Source: Treponema peruense (lineage in GTDB: Bacteria > Spirochaetota > Spirochaetia > Treponematales > Treponemataceae). Taken from it: a DNA stretch of 64,000 bases. Under the pieces are notes generated by a model. That model worked only from the letters and a program-made list of their open reading frames with translations. It was not told the origin of the DNA and did not search any database. The position numbers and the translations under genes are program-made. Each line of letters opens with the position of its first letter. Position 1 is the first letter of the stretch. The DNA is taken from assembly GCF_016117655.1 (NCBI RefSeq), contig NZ_CP064936.1, positions 1,674,001 to 1,738,000 on the forward strand. The letters run 5' to 3'. Below are positions 16,141 through 25,497 of this stretch, one piece after another.

Positions 16141-17367
16141 ATGACTTCTGCAGAACAAAATAACGACGCGCTAAGTGTCTCCCAGCTTACAGGTCTTATA
16201 AAAACCATGCTGGAAGGTTCCTTTTCAAATATTTCTCTCAAAGGCGAAATTTCAAACTTCAGGCCCAATGCATCAGGCCACCTTTACTTTAGCCTTAAAG
16301 ACAGCGACGCCCAGATTTCTGCAGTTATGTTCCGCGGAAGAGCCGCATCCCTTGATTTTACCCCGAAAGACGGAACTCTTGTTGTCGTAAAAGGTTCCGT
16401 AAGCGTATATGCACCGCGGGGTAATTACCAGATAATAATTACTTCAATGACAAAAGCCGGAGCCGGTGATATTCTTGAAATGATTGAACAGAGAAAGCGT
16501 CAGTTTGCACAGGAAGGCCTGTTTGACAGTTCAAGAAAAAAGAATATTCCGTTTTTTCCCGGTACGGTAGGTATTGTCACAAGCCCCACAGGAGCTGCCC
16601 TACGCGATATTCTCCAGATAGTAAGGCGCCGCAATGACAAAGTAAGCATAGTAATTCTACCGGCTCTTGTTCAGGGAGAAGAAGCTGCACCTTCCATAAC
16701 AAGAATGATTAAAATTGCAAACACTTATTCACTCTGCGACGTACTGATTGTAGGACGCGGCGGCGGTTCTCTCGAAGATCTGCTTCCGTTTAGCGAAGAA
16801 TGTGTTGTAAGGGCAATTGCAAACTCAGACATACCCGTCGTCTCGGCTGTAGGTCATGAAATTGACTGGGCATTAAGCGACTTTGCCGCAGACTTAAGGG
16901 CCTCGACTCCAAGCGCAGCTGCCGAACTTACAGTTCCCGAAAAACGTTCGGTAACAGAAAGCATACAGAATGCCGTCACCGACTTAAAGACAGAAATAGA
17001 CAAGCGCATTAAAAACATGAAACTTCTGTTAAAAACCTTCACGCCAGAAAGCATGGAACTCCAGTTCAGAAACATAGAACTTCCTGTTCTTAACCGTTTT
17101 GACACTGTACAAAAACAGCTTGAACAGAACATGCAGAATTATATAGAAGAAAAACGCCGTAAAATTGCACAGTGCACACAGATTCTTGAAAACTGCAATC
17201 CGCAGACAATCTTTGACAGAGGATATTCAATGGTTTGCGACGCAGAAACAGGCCGCGTAATAAGAAACGCAAGTGACACGGCTTTTGGAAAAAAACTTTT
17301 GATACGCCCCTCAAAGGGATCCATATACGCAGAAGTAACAAAAACAAGCGAGGTAAGCGAACAATGA
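16141..17367 (+). CDS. xseA: Exodeoxyribonuclease VII large subunit
   Basis: Catalytic subunit of the single-strand-specific exonuclease that degrades ssDNA to oligonucleotides in repair and mismatch correction. Residues 10-110 form the N-terminal OB fold (LKGEISNFRPNASGHLYFSL). The central catalytic domain carries GIVTSPTGAALRDI, VGRGGGSLEDL and SAVGHEIDW. A long coiled coil follows at 270-350 and the C-terminus has the usual FDRGYSM motif. The 408-residue length is normal. No SD is present, and the promoter position implies translation from a leaderless transcript. xseB overlaps its stop. Confidence 0.96.
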   Translation: MTSAEQNNDALSVSQLTGLIKTMLEGSFSNISLKGEISNFRPNASGHLYFSLKDSDAQISAVMFRGRAASLDFTPKDGTLVVVKGSVSVYAPRGNYQIIITSMTKAGAGDILEMIEQRKRQFAQEGLFDSSRKKNIPFFPGTVGIVTSPTGAALRDILQIVRRRNDKVSIVILPALVQGEEAAPSITRMIKIANTYSLCDVLIVGRGGGSLEDLLPFSEECVVRAIANSDIPVVSAVGHEIDWALSDFAADLRASTPSAAAELTVPEKRSVTESIQNAVTDLKTEIDKRIKNMKLLLKTFTPESMELQFRNIELPVLNRFDTVQKQLEQNMQNYIEEKRRKIAQCTQILENCNPQTIFDRGYSMVCDAETGRVIRNASDTAFGKKLLIRPSKGSIYAEVTKTSEVSEQ

Positions 17368-17651
17368 AAAACTTTGAATCAAATCTGGAAAGACTTGAAC
17401 AGCTATCTGAAAATATAAAAAGAAGCAATATTACCCTTGAAGAAGCACTCAAAAGCTTTGAAGAAGGAATAAAGCTTGCAAAGGGAATGGAAAAAGAACT
17501 TGATTCAATAGAAGGACGCATTCAGATTCTTATGAACGGCGACTCGCTTCCCGAAGAAAAAAAATCTTCAAAGAAAACTGCAGGTACAGAAGAAGAGCCT
17601 GTTCTTGACCTCTTCAGCGGAACAACAGAGCTTAACGGAACCCGCGCCTGA
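17364..17651 (+). CDS. xseB: Exodeoxyribonuclease VII small subunit
   Basis: Small subunit that binds the coiled coil of XseA. It has the family signature FESNLERLEQLSENIKRSNITLEEALKSFEEG in its first 40 residues, mostly two helices, and then a hydrophilic tail that is slightly longer than usual (95 residues). Its ATG overlaps the xseA stop as ATGA, which implies coupled translation. mutL begins 8 bases after its stop. Confidence 0.93.
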   Translation: MKNFESNLERLEQLSENIKRSNITLEEALKSFEEGIKLAKGMEKELDSIEGRIQILMNGDSLPEEKKSSKKTAGTEEEPVLDLFSGTTELNGTRA

Positions 17652-17659
17652 CTCATATT

Positions 17660-19522
17660 ATGGAAGAAAAAACGATTTCACAAAAACGCCGTGTAAAAGT
17701 GCTGTCTCCTGAAGTAGCAAGAAAAATTGCGGCAGGAGAAGTAATTGACCGCCCCAACGCCATTGTTCGCGAACTTATGGACAATGCAGTAGACAGCGGC
17801 GCAGACAGAATACGCGTAGAAATAACCAGTGGCGGAATAGAAAAAATCAGAGTAATAGACAACGGCCGCGGCATGGACAAAGAAGATTTGCAAAACTGCG
17901 CCCGTCCCCACGCAACAAGCAAAATTGCCTCAGAAACAGATCTTCTTAACCTGCATACTCTCGGATTCAGAGGAGAAGCCCTTTCGTCAATGGCGGCCGT
18001 ATCACGCCTTACGGTAACAAGCGGCGGCTGGAAAATGCGTGCTTCGGTAACAGAAGACCACATTATGGAACCAACTGCAGAATACCGCGGAACAATCGTT
18101 CAGACAGAAGGACTTTTTGAAAATTTTCCGGCAAGAAGGCGCTTTTTGAAAAGACCTGCAAGTGAAGGAACACTCTGCCGTTCAACCTTTGAAGAAAAAA
18201 CCCTTCCCCGCCCCGACATTGCCTTTTCAATAAGCATGGACGGCGAAGAAAAACTTTCACTTCCTGCAGGCCAGACACTAAAGCAGCGTTTTGTCCAGGC
18301 AATGGATTTTTTTGAATCAGAAGACCTCTTTTATGATGTTAAAGGTTCTGACACAAATTCTGAATGGAATTTTGACCTTATAATAGGGGAACCGTCAGTA
18401 ACCCGCAGCAACAGAAAAAATATTTACATTTATATAAACGGGCGCCGGGTAACGGAATATTCGCTTGTCCAGGCTATAGAATACGGAACCCAGGGCTGCT
18501 TCCCCAACGGTACACATCCTGTAGCATGTCTTTTTGTAAACATAGACCCGTCACTTGTTGACTTTAACATTCATCCGGCAAAGCGCGAAGTGCGGTTCAA
18601 GGACATTTCGTCACTTCATCACGGCGTAAGTTCAATTACAAAGGATTTCTTCAAAAAATATACGCTTTCCTTAATGGACGAAAAATCGCAGAACGACACG
18701 GCCCTTGAATTTATGGACACCTCTTTTGCAATGACACAGACAGAAGAGCCGGCTTACGAAGAGCACAGGGATACTTCATTTATAAAACAGTATATGCCCC
18801 CGCGCCGCTCGGACACAAGAAGCAGATTCTTTTCGAAAGCCTCTGTAGAAGGAAGAATCACAAAGCCAAACTACATCCAGTCTCTTGCAAAAACCGCCGC
18901 AGACCTTCCGCAAAATGCAGGAACAGATTCAGAAACATTTGCACAAACTCAACCGGAACAAAATGCACAGAATAAAAATGATGGCTTTCACTTTGTTGGA
19001 ATTACCCTCGGAACATTTATCATTGCCGAAAAAGATGACATTCTTTACATAATAGACCAGCACGCGGCACACGAAAGAATAATCTACAATCAGATTATGG
19101 CCGACGCAGGACAAAAACAGGAACTTATTGTTCCCTACACTGTCTATACAGACGGAAAAGCCGACGACAACTACCTTGAAGCGCTTCTTCCCAAACTGAA
19201 TGAAGCAGGCTTTACAGGAAAAAACTGCGGGGATGGAAAATGGGAATTCAGTTCGGTACCGCTCAGATGGAAAGGAAAAGAAGCAGACCTTGCAAGGGAT
19301 CTTTTGGACAGAAGAATCAATCCCGGTGACATGATAAACGCTGCTGCTGCCTCAACAGCCTGCCGTGCCGCAGTTATGGACGGAACAGTTCTGGATGAAA
19401 AAACAGCAGAAGAAATTGCAAGAAAAGCGCTGGAACTCCCTGACCCGCACTGCCCGCACGGAAGGCCTGTATATACGGCAATCACGCGCAGGCAGCTCTT
19501 TTCGCTGGTCAAAAGAATTTAG
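17660..19522 (+). CDS. mutL: DNA mismatch repair protein MutL
   Basis: Mismatch-repair ATPase that links MutS to strand removal. The N-terminal GHKL ATPase is complete: ELMDNAVDSGAD, DNGRGM, ATSKI and GFRGEALSSMA within residues 30-105. The C-terminal domain belongs to the endonuclease type, with DQHAAHERIIYN near residue 470, ACR near 573 and CPHGRP near 600. In the first motif the last metal-binding acidic residue of DQHAx2Ex4E is Asn instead of Glu. The linker (about 345-440) is acidic and low in complexity. The 620-residue length is normal. It sits behind xseAB, so ssDNA exonuclease and mismatch repair are co-expressed. Confidence 0.96.
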   Translation: MEEKTISQKRRVKVLSPEVARKIAAGEVIDRPNAIVRELMDNAVDSGADRIRVEITSGGIEKIRVIDNGRGMDKEDLQNCARPHATSKIASETDLLNLHTLGFRGEALSSMAAVSRLTVTSGGWKMRASVTEDHIMEPTAEYRGTIVQTEGLFENFPARRRFLKRPASEGTLCRSTFEEKTLPRPDIAFSISMDGEEKLSLPAGQTLKQRFVQAMDFFESEDLFYDVKGSDTNSEWNFDLIIGEPSVTRSNRKNIYIYINGRRVTEYSLVQAIEYGTQGCFPNGTHPVACLFVNIDPSLVDFNIHPAKREVRFKDISSLHHGVSSITKDFFKKYTLSLMDEKSQNDTALEFMDTSFAMTQTEEPAYEEHRDTSFIKQYMPPRRSDTRSRFFSKASVEGRITKPNYIQSLAKTAADLPQNAGTDSETFAQTQPEQNAQNKNDGFHFVGITLGTFIIAEKDDILYIIDQHAAHERIIYNQIMADAGQKQELIVPYTVYTDGKADDNYLEALLPKLNEAGFTGKNCGDGKWEFSSVPLRWKGKEADLARDLLDRRINPGDMINAAAASTACRAAVMDGTVLDEKTAEEIARKALELPDPHCPHGRPVYTAITRRQLFSLVKRI

Positions 19523-19531
19523 CACTTCTGT

Positions 19532-22282
19532 TTACTGCTTGATTGAAGACAAAAGCGAAGCAACGGTTGTAGCCTCAAATGAAGGATTTTTTTCCTGAAG
19601 ATATACCAGATATTTTTCAGCAGAAACATCGTCCTTAAGTGAGATGCATATTTTTGCAAGTTCAAGCCATGCATTCCAGTTGGATGAATCTGCCTTTACG
19701 ACATCTTCATAAGTTGCTCTGGCGCTGTCATATTTTTCGGCAGAAGCAAATGCTTTGGCAAGATTTTCGCGCACGGTAGAATCTTTTGGCTGAATCTTAA
19801 GCGCATTCTGGTAATACTTTATTGAACTGTCGTAATCTTCCTTTATTCTGTATGCATTTCCAAGATTATTGTTTACTTCAAAGTTTGAACTGTCCTGGGA
19901 ATAAGCGGCAAGCAGAAATTTTATTGCATTGTCTGCATCATTCTGTTCAAGGCAGAGTACACCAAGATTTGTGTTTGCCTTTACATTTTTTGGATCTTCC
20001 GTAATAACTTCGCGGTAAAGGTCAATTGCCTTTGTAAAGTTGCATGCTTCTTCATTCATAAGGGCATAATTGTAAACTATGCTTGAACGTGCTGCCTTTC
20101 TTCCTGCATCTTTGTTTGCATAGGCAAGAGCGGCATATTCCAGCGCAGACTCCCTGTTTCCCTGCGCATACATTACGGTAGACAAATTATAGTACGTAAG
20201 CGGGTCTTTGTTTGACGGATCCATGTAGGCAAGAGCTTTTTTAAAGCAGTCTTCGGCCTGTTTGTATTTTTCCAGTGACGAATATGCAGAACCCATTTCC
20301 TGGTAAGTCCTTGCATTTGAGGGATTAACCCTTACAGCAGATTCGTATGCAGAAACCGCACCATTAAAATCATTCTGCCTTGAAAGGATTCTTGCCGCGG
20401 CGATATATGCATTTTCATAGTCAGGATTAACGGAACTTGCCCTTCTGTATGCACCAAGAGCCTGTGAGTTGCGGCCAAGTCGTTCTGAAACAAATCCAAG
20501 ATTGTAGTAGGCAGGAGCAAAATTTGAGTCATATTTTACAGACGACTGGAACGAAACAGATGCGGCATCATACTTTTTCTGCTGTGCCTGTGAACGTCCA
20601 AGTTGGTAATAGTACATGGCATTGTCAGAATCTTTTGAAATTGCACTCTTGAGCTGCTTTTCTGCTTCGGCATAATTTTTTGACTCAAGTGCCTGCATTC
20701 CAAAGATGTAATGTGAAGCCGCGTCTGACGGGTCTTTTGCCAGAGTCTCTCGTGCATAGGAAAGAGCTGCGGCTTTGGCTTCATCGCTCTGCGGATTGCC
20801 TGAATTTTCAGAAGCAGCATAAAGTGATTTGGCCATGTCGCTCATGCGTGACGAAACAAATTCCTTGTTCTGCGGATCATCATCTTTTGGCATCAATGAC
20901 GAAGCCCTGTCAAAATGCTTCATGGCTCCGGCTATATCACCTGCGTTAAGAAGGGCTTTTCCCTTTGCAATTTCATCATCTATAGAATTGCGCAGTTTCT
21001 GTGCTGCAGCGGCGGCCAGTGCCTGTTTTTTGGTTTCTTCGGCTTTTTTCTTTGCTTCGTCTGCCTTTTTCTTTTCTTCGTCGGCTTTTTTCTGCTCTTC
21101 AATTTTCTTTATTCTTTCATTTTCTTTTCTCTGAAGTTCCTGTTTTTGTTCTTCCTGTTTTTTCTGTTCAAGAAGGTCATTGATAACTTTGGCATTTGCT
21201 TCTGCCTGTCTGCGGCTTTCTTCCTGCTGTTTTGCAAGTTCGCTTTTAAGTGAATCTATGCTGGACTGCATTGCATCTTCTATTCCGCTGGCATCTACAC
21301 TTACAGACACGCTGTCCCGGGACTGTTCGTTTTTTGTCTGTTCGGCACGGTTTTTGAGTTCCAGAGCACGGTCAAGAAGGCCCTCTATTTCATCATCCAG
21401 GGACTCTTTTATTACAAGTCCGTTCAGCAAAGAAAGAGCCTGGTCGTAATTTCCCCTTTCTATATAACTTTTGGCAAGTTTAATTGTATTCTGCCTTTCG
21501 CTTGAAACAGATTTTTCTGCCGCCCCGGAAGAATTTTTTACAGCCATAAAAACACCTGCACCTCCAAGAGCAAGAAGCACAAGAATAGCCGCAATGAGTA
21601 TAATGAACTTTTTTCTGTCCTTTTTTTCGGAATCATCACGAACTTCGTGGTCTCGTGCCTGAGTCCAGAAAGTAAGATCTTCTTCTCTTTTCACAACTTC
21701 AGGTTGAACACTCTTTGTTTCCTGTTTTGCCCCGTCTGCTGCAGAAGGCTGTTCAACTGATGCACTTTTTTCTTCGGCTGGGATCGCTTCCGGTACAACA
21801 GTTTCAGAAGCAAATACCTCTGTTTCGTCGGACATAGTTTCTTTTACCTGCATTGCGGTTTCAGGAACAAATATTTTTGTTTCTGCGGCTACAGAATCTG
21901 CGGGCGCACTTTTCTTCACCGCGGTCTTTGTTGCGGTAACGCCGGCTGTTTTCTTAGCTGCGGTCTTTGTTGTGGAAGCAGCAGCTGTTTTCTTAGCCGC
22001 GGTCTTTGTTGCACCAGAAGCGACTGTCTTTTTAACCGCAGTTTTTGTTGTGGAAGCAGCAGCGGTTTTCTTAACCGCAGTCTTTGTTGCACCAGAAGCG
22101 GCTGTTTTTTTAACCGCAGTTTTTGTTGCACCAGAAGCCGTTGTTTTCTTAGCCGCGGTCTTTGTTGCACCAGAAGCGGCTGTCTTTTTAACCGCAGTTT
22201 TTGTTGTGGAAGCAGCCGTTGTTTTCCTGGCTGCGGTCTTTTTTTCTTTTATTTCACTATTCGAGTTCTGTTTCGTAGTCAT
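19532..22282 (-). CDS. Membrane TPR protein with histone-H1-like N-terminal repeats
   Basis: A 916-residue protein. Residues 15-131 are nine 13-residue repeats of the type KTAVKKTAASGAT, rich in Lys and Ala like bacterial H1-type chromatin proteins. An acidic spacer follows, then one membrane segment (about 226-247). After it come a Glu/Lys coiled coil (about 320-430) and some twelve tetratricopeptide repeats to the C-terminus. The likely topology puts the basic tail in the cytoplasm and the TPR part in the periplasm. The tail could bind DNA or polyanions; this is inference from composition. ATG 22282 has GAAGGA upstream and overlaps the preceding gene by 26 bases. It is convergent with mutL with only 9 bases between. 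Confidence 0.75.
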   Translation of the reverse strand: MTTKQNSNSEIKEKKTAARKTTAASTTKTAVKKTAASGATKTAAKKTTASGATKTAVKKTAASGATKTAVKKTAAASTTKTAVKKTVASGATKTAAKKTAAASTTKTAAKKTAGVTATKTAVKKSAPADSVAAETKIFVPETAMQVKETMSDETEVFASETVVPEAIPAEEKSASVEQPSAADGAKQETKSVQPEVVKREEDLTFWTQARDHEVRDDSEKKDRKKFIILIAAILVLLALGGAGVFMAVKNSSGAAEKSVSSERQNTIKLAKSYIERGNYDQALSLLNGLVIKESLDDEIEGLLDRALELKNRAEQTKNEQSRDSVSVSVDASGIEDAMQSSIDSLKSELAKQQEESRRQAEANAKVINDLLEQKKQEEQKQELQRKENERIKKIEEQKKADEEKKKADEAKKKAEETKKQALAAAAAQKLRNSIDDEIAKGKALLNAGDIAGAMKHFDRASSLMPKDDDPQNKEFVSSRMSDMAKSLYAASENSGNPQSDEAKAAALSYARETLAKDPSDAASHYIFGMQALESKNYAEAEKQLKSAISKDSDNAMYYYQLGRSQAQQKKYDAASVSFQSSVKYDSNFAPAYYNLGFVSERLGRNSQALGAYRRASSVNPDYENAYIAAARILSRQNDFNGAVSAYESAVRVNPSNARTYQEMGSAYSSLEKYKQAEDCFKKALAYMDPSNKDPLTYYNLSTVMYAQGNRESALEYAALAYANKDAGRKAARSSIVYNYALMNEEACNFTKAIDLYREVITEDPKNVKANTNLGVLCLEQNDADNAIKFLLAAYSQDSSNFEVNNNLGNAYRIKEDYDSSIKYYQNALKIQPKDSTVRENLAKAFASAEKYDSARATYEDVVKADSSNWNAWLELAKICISLKDDVSAEKYLVYLQEKNPSFEATTVASLLSSIKQ
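21890..22240 (-). repeat. 39-bp tandem repeats coding for Lys/Ala-rich 13-mers
   Basis: Nine in-frame copies of a 39-bp unit coding for KTA(V/A)KKTAASGAT-like peptides. Two sub-types alternate (ending SGAT or ASTT). The last two copies (KTAAKKTAGVTAT and KTAVKKSAPADSV) have diverged. Inner copies are nearly identical at the DNA level, so copy number may vary between strains. Confidence 0.9.
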
Positions 22283-23105
22283 ATTCAACTGTTCCTTCAG
22301 CACCTGCTGACATATTTTCTGTTTCTGTATTCTGCAAAGATGCGGCTACATCTTCCAAAAGTTTTCTGCGGCGCGCAGCTTCTTCTGCAGCAATACGTTC
22401 GGCTTCTGCCCTTGCAGCCTCTTCCTCAGCGGCTTTCAATGCAGCCTGTTTTTCTGCCTCAAGCCTTGCAGCTTCTTCTTCGGCAGCCTTCTGTTCGGCA
22501 ATTCTTGCTTCTTCTTCTTTTATGCGCGCCTCTTCCGCAAGACGGGCCTCTTTTTCACGCTCCGCACGTGCCTTTTCTTCGTCCAAAAGCAAAAGAAGTG
22601 CTTCTATCTTGTCTTTCTGCGGATCATCCGGGCAAAGTTCAAGATAGCGTCTGTAATCTGCAGCACACTCATCATAACGCCCAAGGCTGAGTCTGGCATT
22701 TGCCCTGTTAAGGACAGGAACAGCATAAAGCGGGTCTGCAGCACACGAAAGCGAATACCAGCGGTCTGCTTCCCCAAAGTCTCCGGCGGCAAAGGCAGAG
22801 TTCCCTGCATTAAAGGCAAGAACCTTTTTGTCAGTACCCGGAACAGACATTCCCCTTTCACAGGCATCAATACTTTCTGCATACATTCCAAGCTGGTAAT
22901 ACGCAACCGAAAGATAAACAAAAGCCTTCGGGTAAGAAAGAGAAGCAGCAGCCTTTTCAAGATACACGGTAGCCCCGCGCGGGTCATTCTGCCTGAAAAG
23001 CCTTTCACCTTCAGCAAAATCACCGGACTGGCAGAAAGCACCTGTACAAAACAGAGCTGCACAGAAAAATACCGTCATTTTACGTAAAAAAATACTTTTC
23101 CCCAT
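22257..23105 (-). CDS. Exported TPR protein with Ala/Glu coiled coil
   Basis: A 282-residue protein with a Sec signal peptide (cleavage likely after GAFC at about residue 25; the residues before the cysteines do not fit a good lipobox). Three to four tetratricopeptide repeats cover residues 30-165. Residues 170-260 are a long Ala/Glu/Arg coiled coil (EEARIKEEEARIAEQ type), and an acidic tail ends the protein. It overlaps the following H1-tailed TPR gene, so both are likely expressed together as periplasmic scaffolds. It has no clear SD. The function is unknown. Confidence 0.7.
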   Translation of the reverse strand: MGKSIFLRKMTVFFCAALFCTGAFCQSGDFAEGERLFRQNDPRGATVYLEKAAASLSYPKAFVYLSVAYYQLGMYAESIDACERGMSVPGTDKKVLAFNAGNSAFAAGDFGEADRWYSLSCAADPLYAVPVLNRANARLSLGRYDECAADYRRYLELCPDDPQKDKIEALLLLLDEEKARAEREKEARLAEEARIKEEEARIAEQKAAEEEAARLEAEKQAALKAAEEEAARAEAERIAAEEAARRRKLLEDVAASLQNTETENMSAGAEGTVEYDYETELE

Positions 23106-23209
23106 ATCTATATATATCTGTAAATTTTCAGGTCAAATTAAGCAAAATTATTCAGACAGCACTAAAACCCAGAAACTACTTTCCTTCAATTAATAAAAAT
23201 AACCGCAAA

Positions 23210-23238
23210 TTGACATATTTTAATAAAAAGGCTAATCT
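23210..23238 (+). promoter_or_regulatory. Possible promoter of the TPR/phosphoesterase operon
   Basis: TTGACA (23210-23215), 17 bases, TAATCT (23233-23238). The -10 box is weak. The leader would be about 120 bases and contains the inverted repeats listed separately. Confidence 0.4.
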
Positions 23239-23266
23239 TAATTTAGGGAGTGTTTAAAAATTACAG

Positions 23267-23330
23267 TTTTTAGAGACAACTTGGAACTCGACGGCTATCT
23301 CTAAAAAAACAGTTTATCGATTTTTAGAGA
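23267..23330. repeat. TTTTTAGAGA direct and inverted repeats
   Basis: TTTTTAGAGA occurs at 23267-23276 and 23321-23330, with the inverted copy TCTCTAAAAA at 23298-23307. The first and inverted copies can form a 10-bp stem with a 21-base loop in the leader of the operon starting at 23364. It could be a dispersed intergenic element or an RNA control structure. Confidence 0.5.
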
Positions 23331-23363
23331 TGCCCTATAAAAAACTGAATTAAGGTGGAATAA

Positions 23364-24734
23364 ATGAACAGCCTGGTTACAGTTATAATAACCGGAATAC
23401 TTGTAGCTTTTATAGTATTCATGCTCGTCTTTGTACTCAGAAAAGTGAACGCTCCGTCAAAGGTTGACTCCATACAAAAACTCCTTAAAGAAGGAAAAAT
23501 CCAGGCAGCGCAGCGTGTAGCAAAATCAATCATCTCACGTGACCCGCGCAATTATCTGGCCCACTACTGGCTCGGACGCTCATACCTTGCAGACAGAAAG
23601 CAGGAACTTGCTTTTATGGAATACAAAACCGTAAACCAGAATGCACTCTTCAACGGTGAAATTCCCGAACTTGAATTCAGAAAGCAGATGGCCGAACTCT
23701 ATTCCAAATTCAACCAGCCGCAGGAAGCCCTTAAGGAATATCTTCTTCTTACAAAACTTGAACCACAGAATGCCGAAAACGACTACAACGTCGGAAAAAT
23801 ATACGAATCCCAGGGAAACACGGGTCTTGCAATGGGCTTTTACCAGAAAGCTATTGCCGTAGACAAAAAAAATGCAAAAGCCTACAGCGCGGTAGGTTAC
23901 CTGCTTTACAGAAGCAAACAGTATACAGAAGCAAAAAAAAGCATAGAATACGCAATAAAACTCAGCCCCGAAACTTACTCAAACTACTACTATCTGGGCA
24001 AAATACTCAAGGAAATGCAGGAACTTCCGGCTGCAATAAAAGCTTTTGAAAGATCTCTCAGATCGCCGGAATTCAAACAGAAGTCCATGATAGAAAGGGG
24101 CGCCTGCTATATGATGGCCGGTCAGAACGATCAGGCAACAATAGAATTCGAAAACGCCGTCAAAAACTCAAAAAACCCGTCGTCACAGGAAACACTTTAC
24201 GCCCGTTACTTTCTTGCAGCCTGTCATGAAAAGAGCCGTCGCATAGAAAAAGCCATCGAACAGTGGGAACAGGTATACCAGGTAAACCCCAAGTTCAAAG
24301 ACGTAGCCTCCAAGCTCAGTATGTACAAAGACCTTGAATCCAATGACGGAATGAAAGAATATCTCACTGCCTCGAACCAGAAATTTGCCGAAATCTGCAA
24401 AACCGCAGCCGCAGTAGGATTCAACCTTCAGTGCCAGAAACTTGACATTACGCCGTTCGGATGTTCAATACTGGCAACAGAAAACAAAAAAGACAACTGG
24501 ATGAACGTAAGGCAGAAAATATTCCTCCTTCAGTTTTACAGGGATACAGAACCCCTGGAAGATACAGTCGTAAGAAAAGTAGTAGACACTGTAAAAACAC
24601 AGAACTACGTTAAGGGAATAATCTGCACAAGTTCAGAATTCACAAGAACAGCCGTAAGTTATGCCGAAAACCGCTCTGTTGTACTCGTTACAAAAAAGCA
24701 GCTGGAAGCCATCTTCAAGAAAGCAGGCATGTAG
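23364..24734 (+). CDS. Membrane-anchored TPR protein with Mrr-like C-terminal domain
   Basis: A 456-residue protein. One N-terminal membrane segment (residues 4-26) is followed by a cytoplasmic array of about seven tetratricopeptide repeats (35-320). The last 100 residues end in YVKGIICTSSEFTRTAVSYAENRSVVLVTKKQLEAIF. This closely resembles the end of Mrr-type restriction-endonuclease-like domains (a GxxxTxxxFTxxA-type strand-helix followed by a residue-selecting LV..QL). The usual catalytic D and QxK residues are not evident, so this is probably a non-catalytic fold or a substrate-binding form. It is followed by a phosphoesterase and a ParB-like gene in tight succession. A GGTGGA site lies upstream of the ATG. 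Confidence 0.7.
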   Translation: MNSLVTVIITGILVAFIVFMLVFVLRKVNAPSKVDSIQKLLKEGKIQAAQRVAKSIISRDPRNYLAHYWLGRSYLADRKQELAFMEYKTVNQNALFNGEIPELEFRKQMAELYSKFNQPQEALKEYLLLTKLEPQNAENDYNVGKIYESQGNTGLAMGFYQKAIAVDKKNAKAYSAVGYLLYRSKQYTEAKKSIEYAIKLSPETYSNYYYLGKILKEMQELPAAIKAFERSLRSPEFKQKSMIERGACYMMAGQNDQATIEFENAVKNSKNPSSQETLYARYFLAACHEKSRRIEKAIEQWEQVYQVNPKFKDVASKLSMYKDLESNDGMKEYLTASNQKFAEICKTAAAVGFNLQCQKLDITPFGCSILATENKKDNWMNVRQKIFLLQFYRDTEPLEDTVVRKVVDTVKTQNYVKGIICTSSEFTRTAVSYAENRSVVLVTKKQLEAIFKKAGM

Positions 24735-24735
24735 A

Positions 24736-25497
24736 ATGAGAATTCTTTGCGTTTCCGACCAGATAGACCCGTTGGTTTACTCCTCGCAGGTAAAAGAACG
24801 CTACAAAGACGTAGATGCAGTTTTTGCCGCAGGAGACCTTTCCCTGGAATACGTGGACTATATAGTTACCACAATGGGAAAACCAACCTATTTTGTATTC
24901 GGAAACCATAACTTAAAGGAATTCAAATTCTACAAAAAGGGCACACACACCGAAAACTTCTACGAAAACCCCATCACACAGATACAGAACCACGGTCACG
25001 GTGCTGACTATGCAGGAAACAAGGTTATACGCTGTCGCCATCTGGGTTTCAAAACACCGGCAGGAAAAACAACACCTCTTCTTATAGCAGGGGTTTCAGG
25101 AAGCCTCAAATACAACAACGGTCTTGCCCAGTACACGGAATTCCAGATGTTCCGCCAGTTGCTCGAAATGGTACCGGCCCTTCTCTGGAACAAAATACGC
25201 TACGGAAGATACTGCGATATATTCCTTACACATGCATCCCCAAGGCATATTCATGACAGAGAAGACCAGTGCCACAAAGGTTTCGAATGCTACAACTGGT
25301 TTATAAAAAAATTCAAACCCGCGCTTATGATTCACGGACACATACACCTTTATGATTTGCAGGCAAAAAGAGTTACAAAAACCGGCGAAACTACGGTTGT
25401 AAATGCCTACAGTCACCTGGTTTTAGATTTATCAATGGACTTTGATTCCAAAGGAGAAAAAATTGGCTCGGACGTATCTATCCACCCAGACAGATGA
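24736..25497 (+). CDS. Metallophosphoesterase (calcineurin-like)
   Basis: A 253-residue two-metal phosphoesterase. Motifs visible: SDQID near residue 7 in place of the usual DxH, AGDLS near 34, GNHN near 57, LTHASPRHIHD near 170 and HGHIHLY near 206. The first-motif His is absent; a family branch with SDxxD there exists, so activity is still likely. The substrate is unknown, perhaps a nucleotide or nucleic acid. ATG 24736 lies one base after the TPR gene stop, and a longer frame from 24661 would overlap that gene. The end overlaps the next gene by 35 bases. Confidence 0.8.
   Translation: MRILCVSDQIDPLVYSSQVKERYKDVDAVFAAGDLSLEYVDYIVTTMGKPTYFVFGNHNLKEFKFYKKGTHTENFYENPITQIQNHGHGADYAGNKVIRCRHLGFKTPAGKTTPLLIAGVSGSLKYNNGLAQYTEFQMFRQLLEMVPALLWNKIRYGRYCDIFLTHASPRHIHDREDQCHKGFECYNWFIKKFKPALMIHGHIHLYDLQAKRVTKTGETTVVNAYSHLVLDLSMDFDSKGEKIGSDVSIHPDR

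Noticed and set aside
21890-22240. Tandem 39-bp units as a CRISPR-like array
   Set aside because: Units follow each other without spacers and keep an open reading frame; they are protein repeats.
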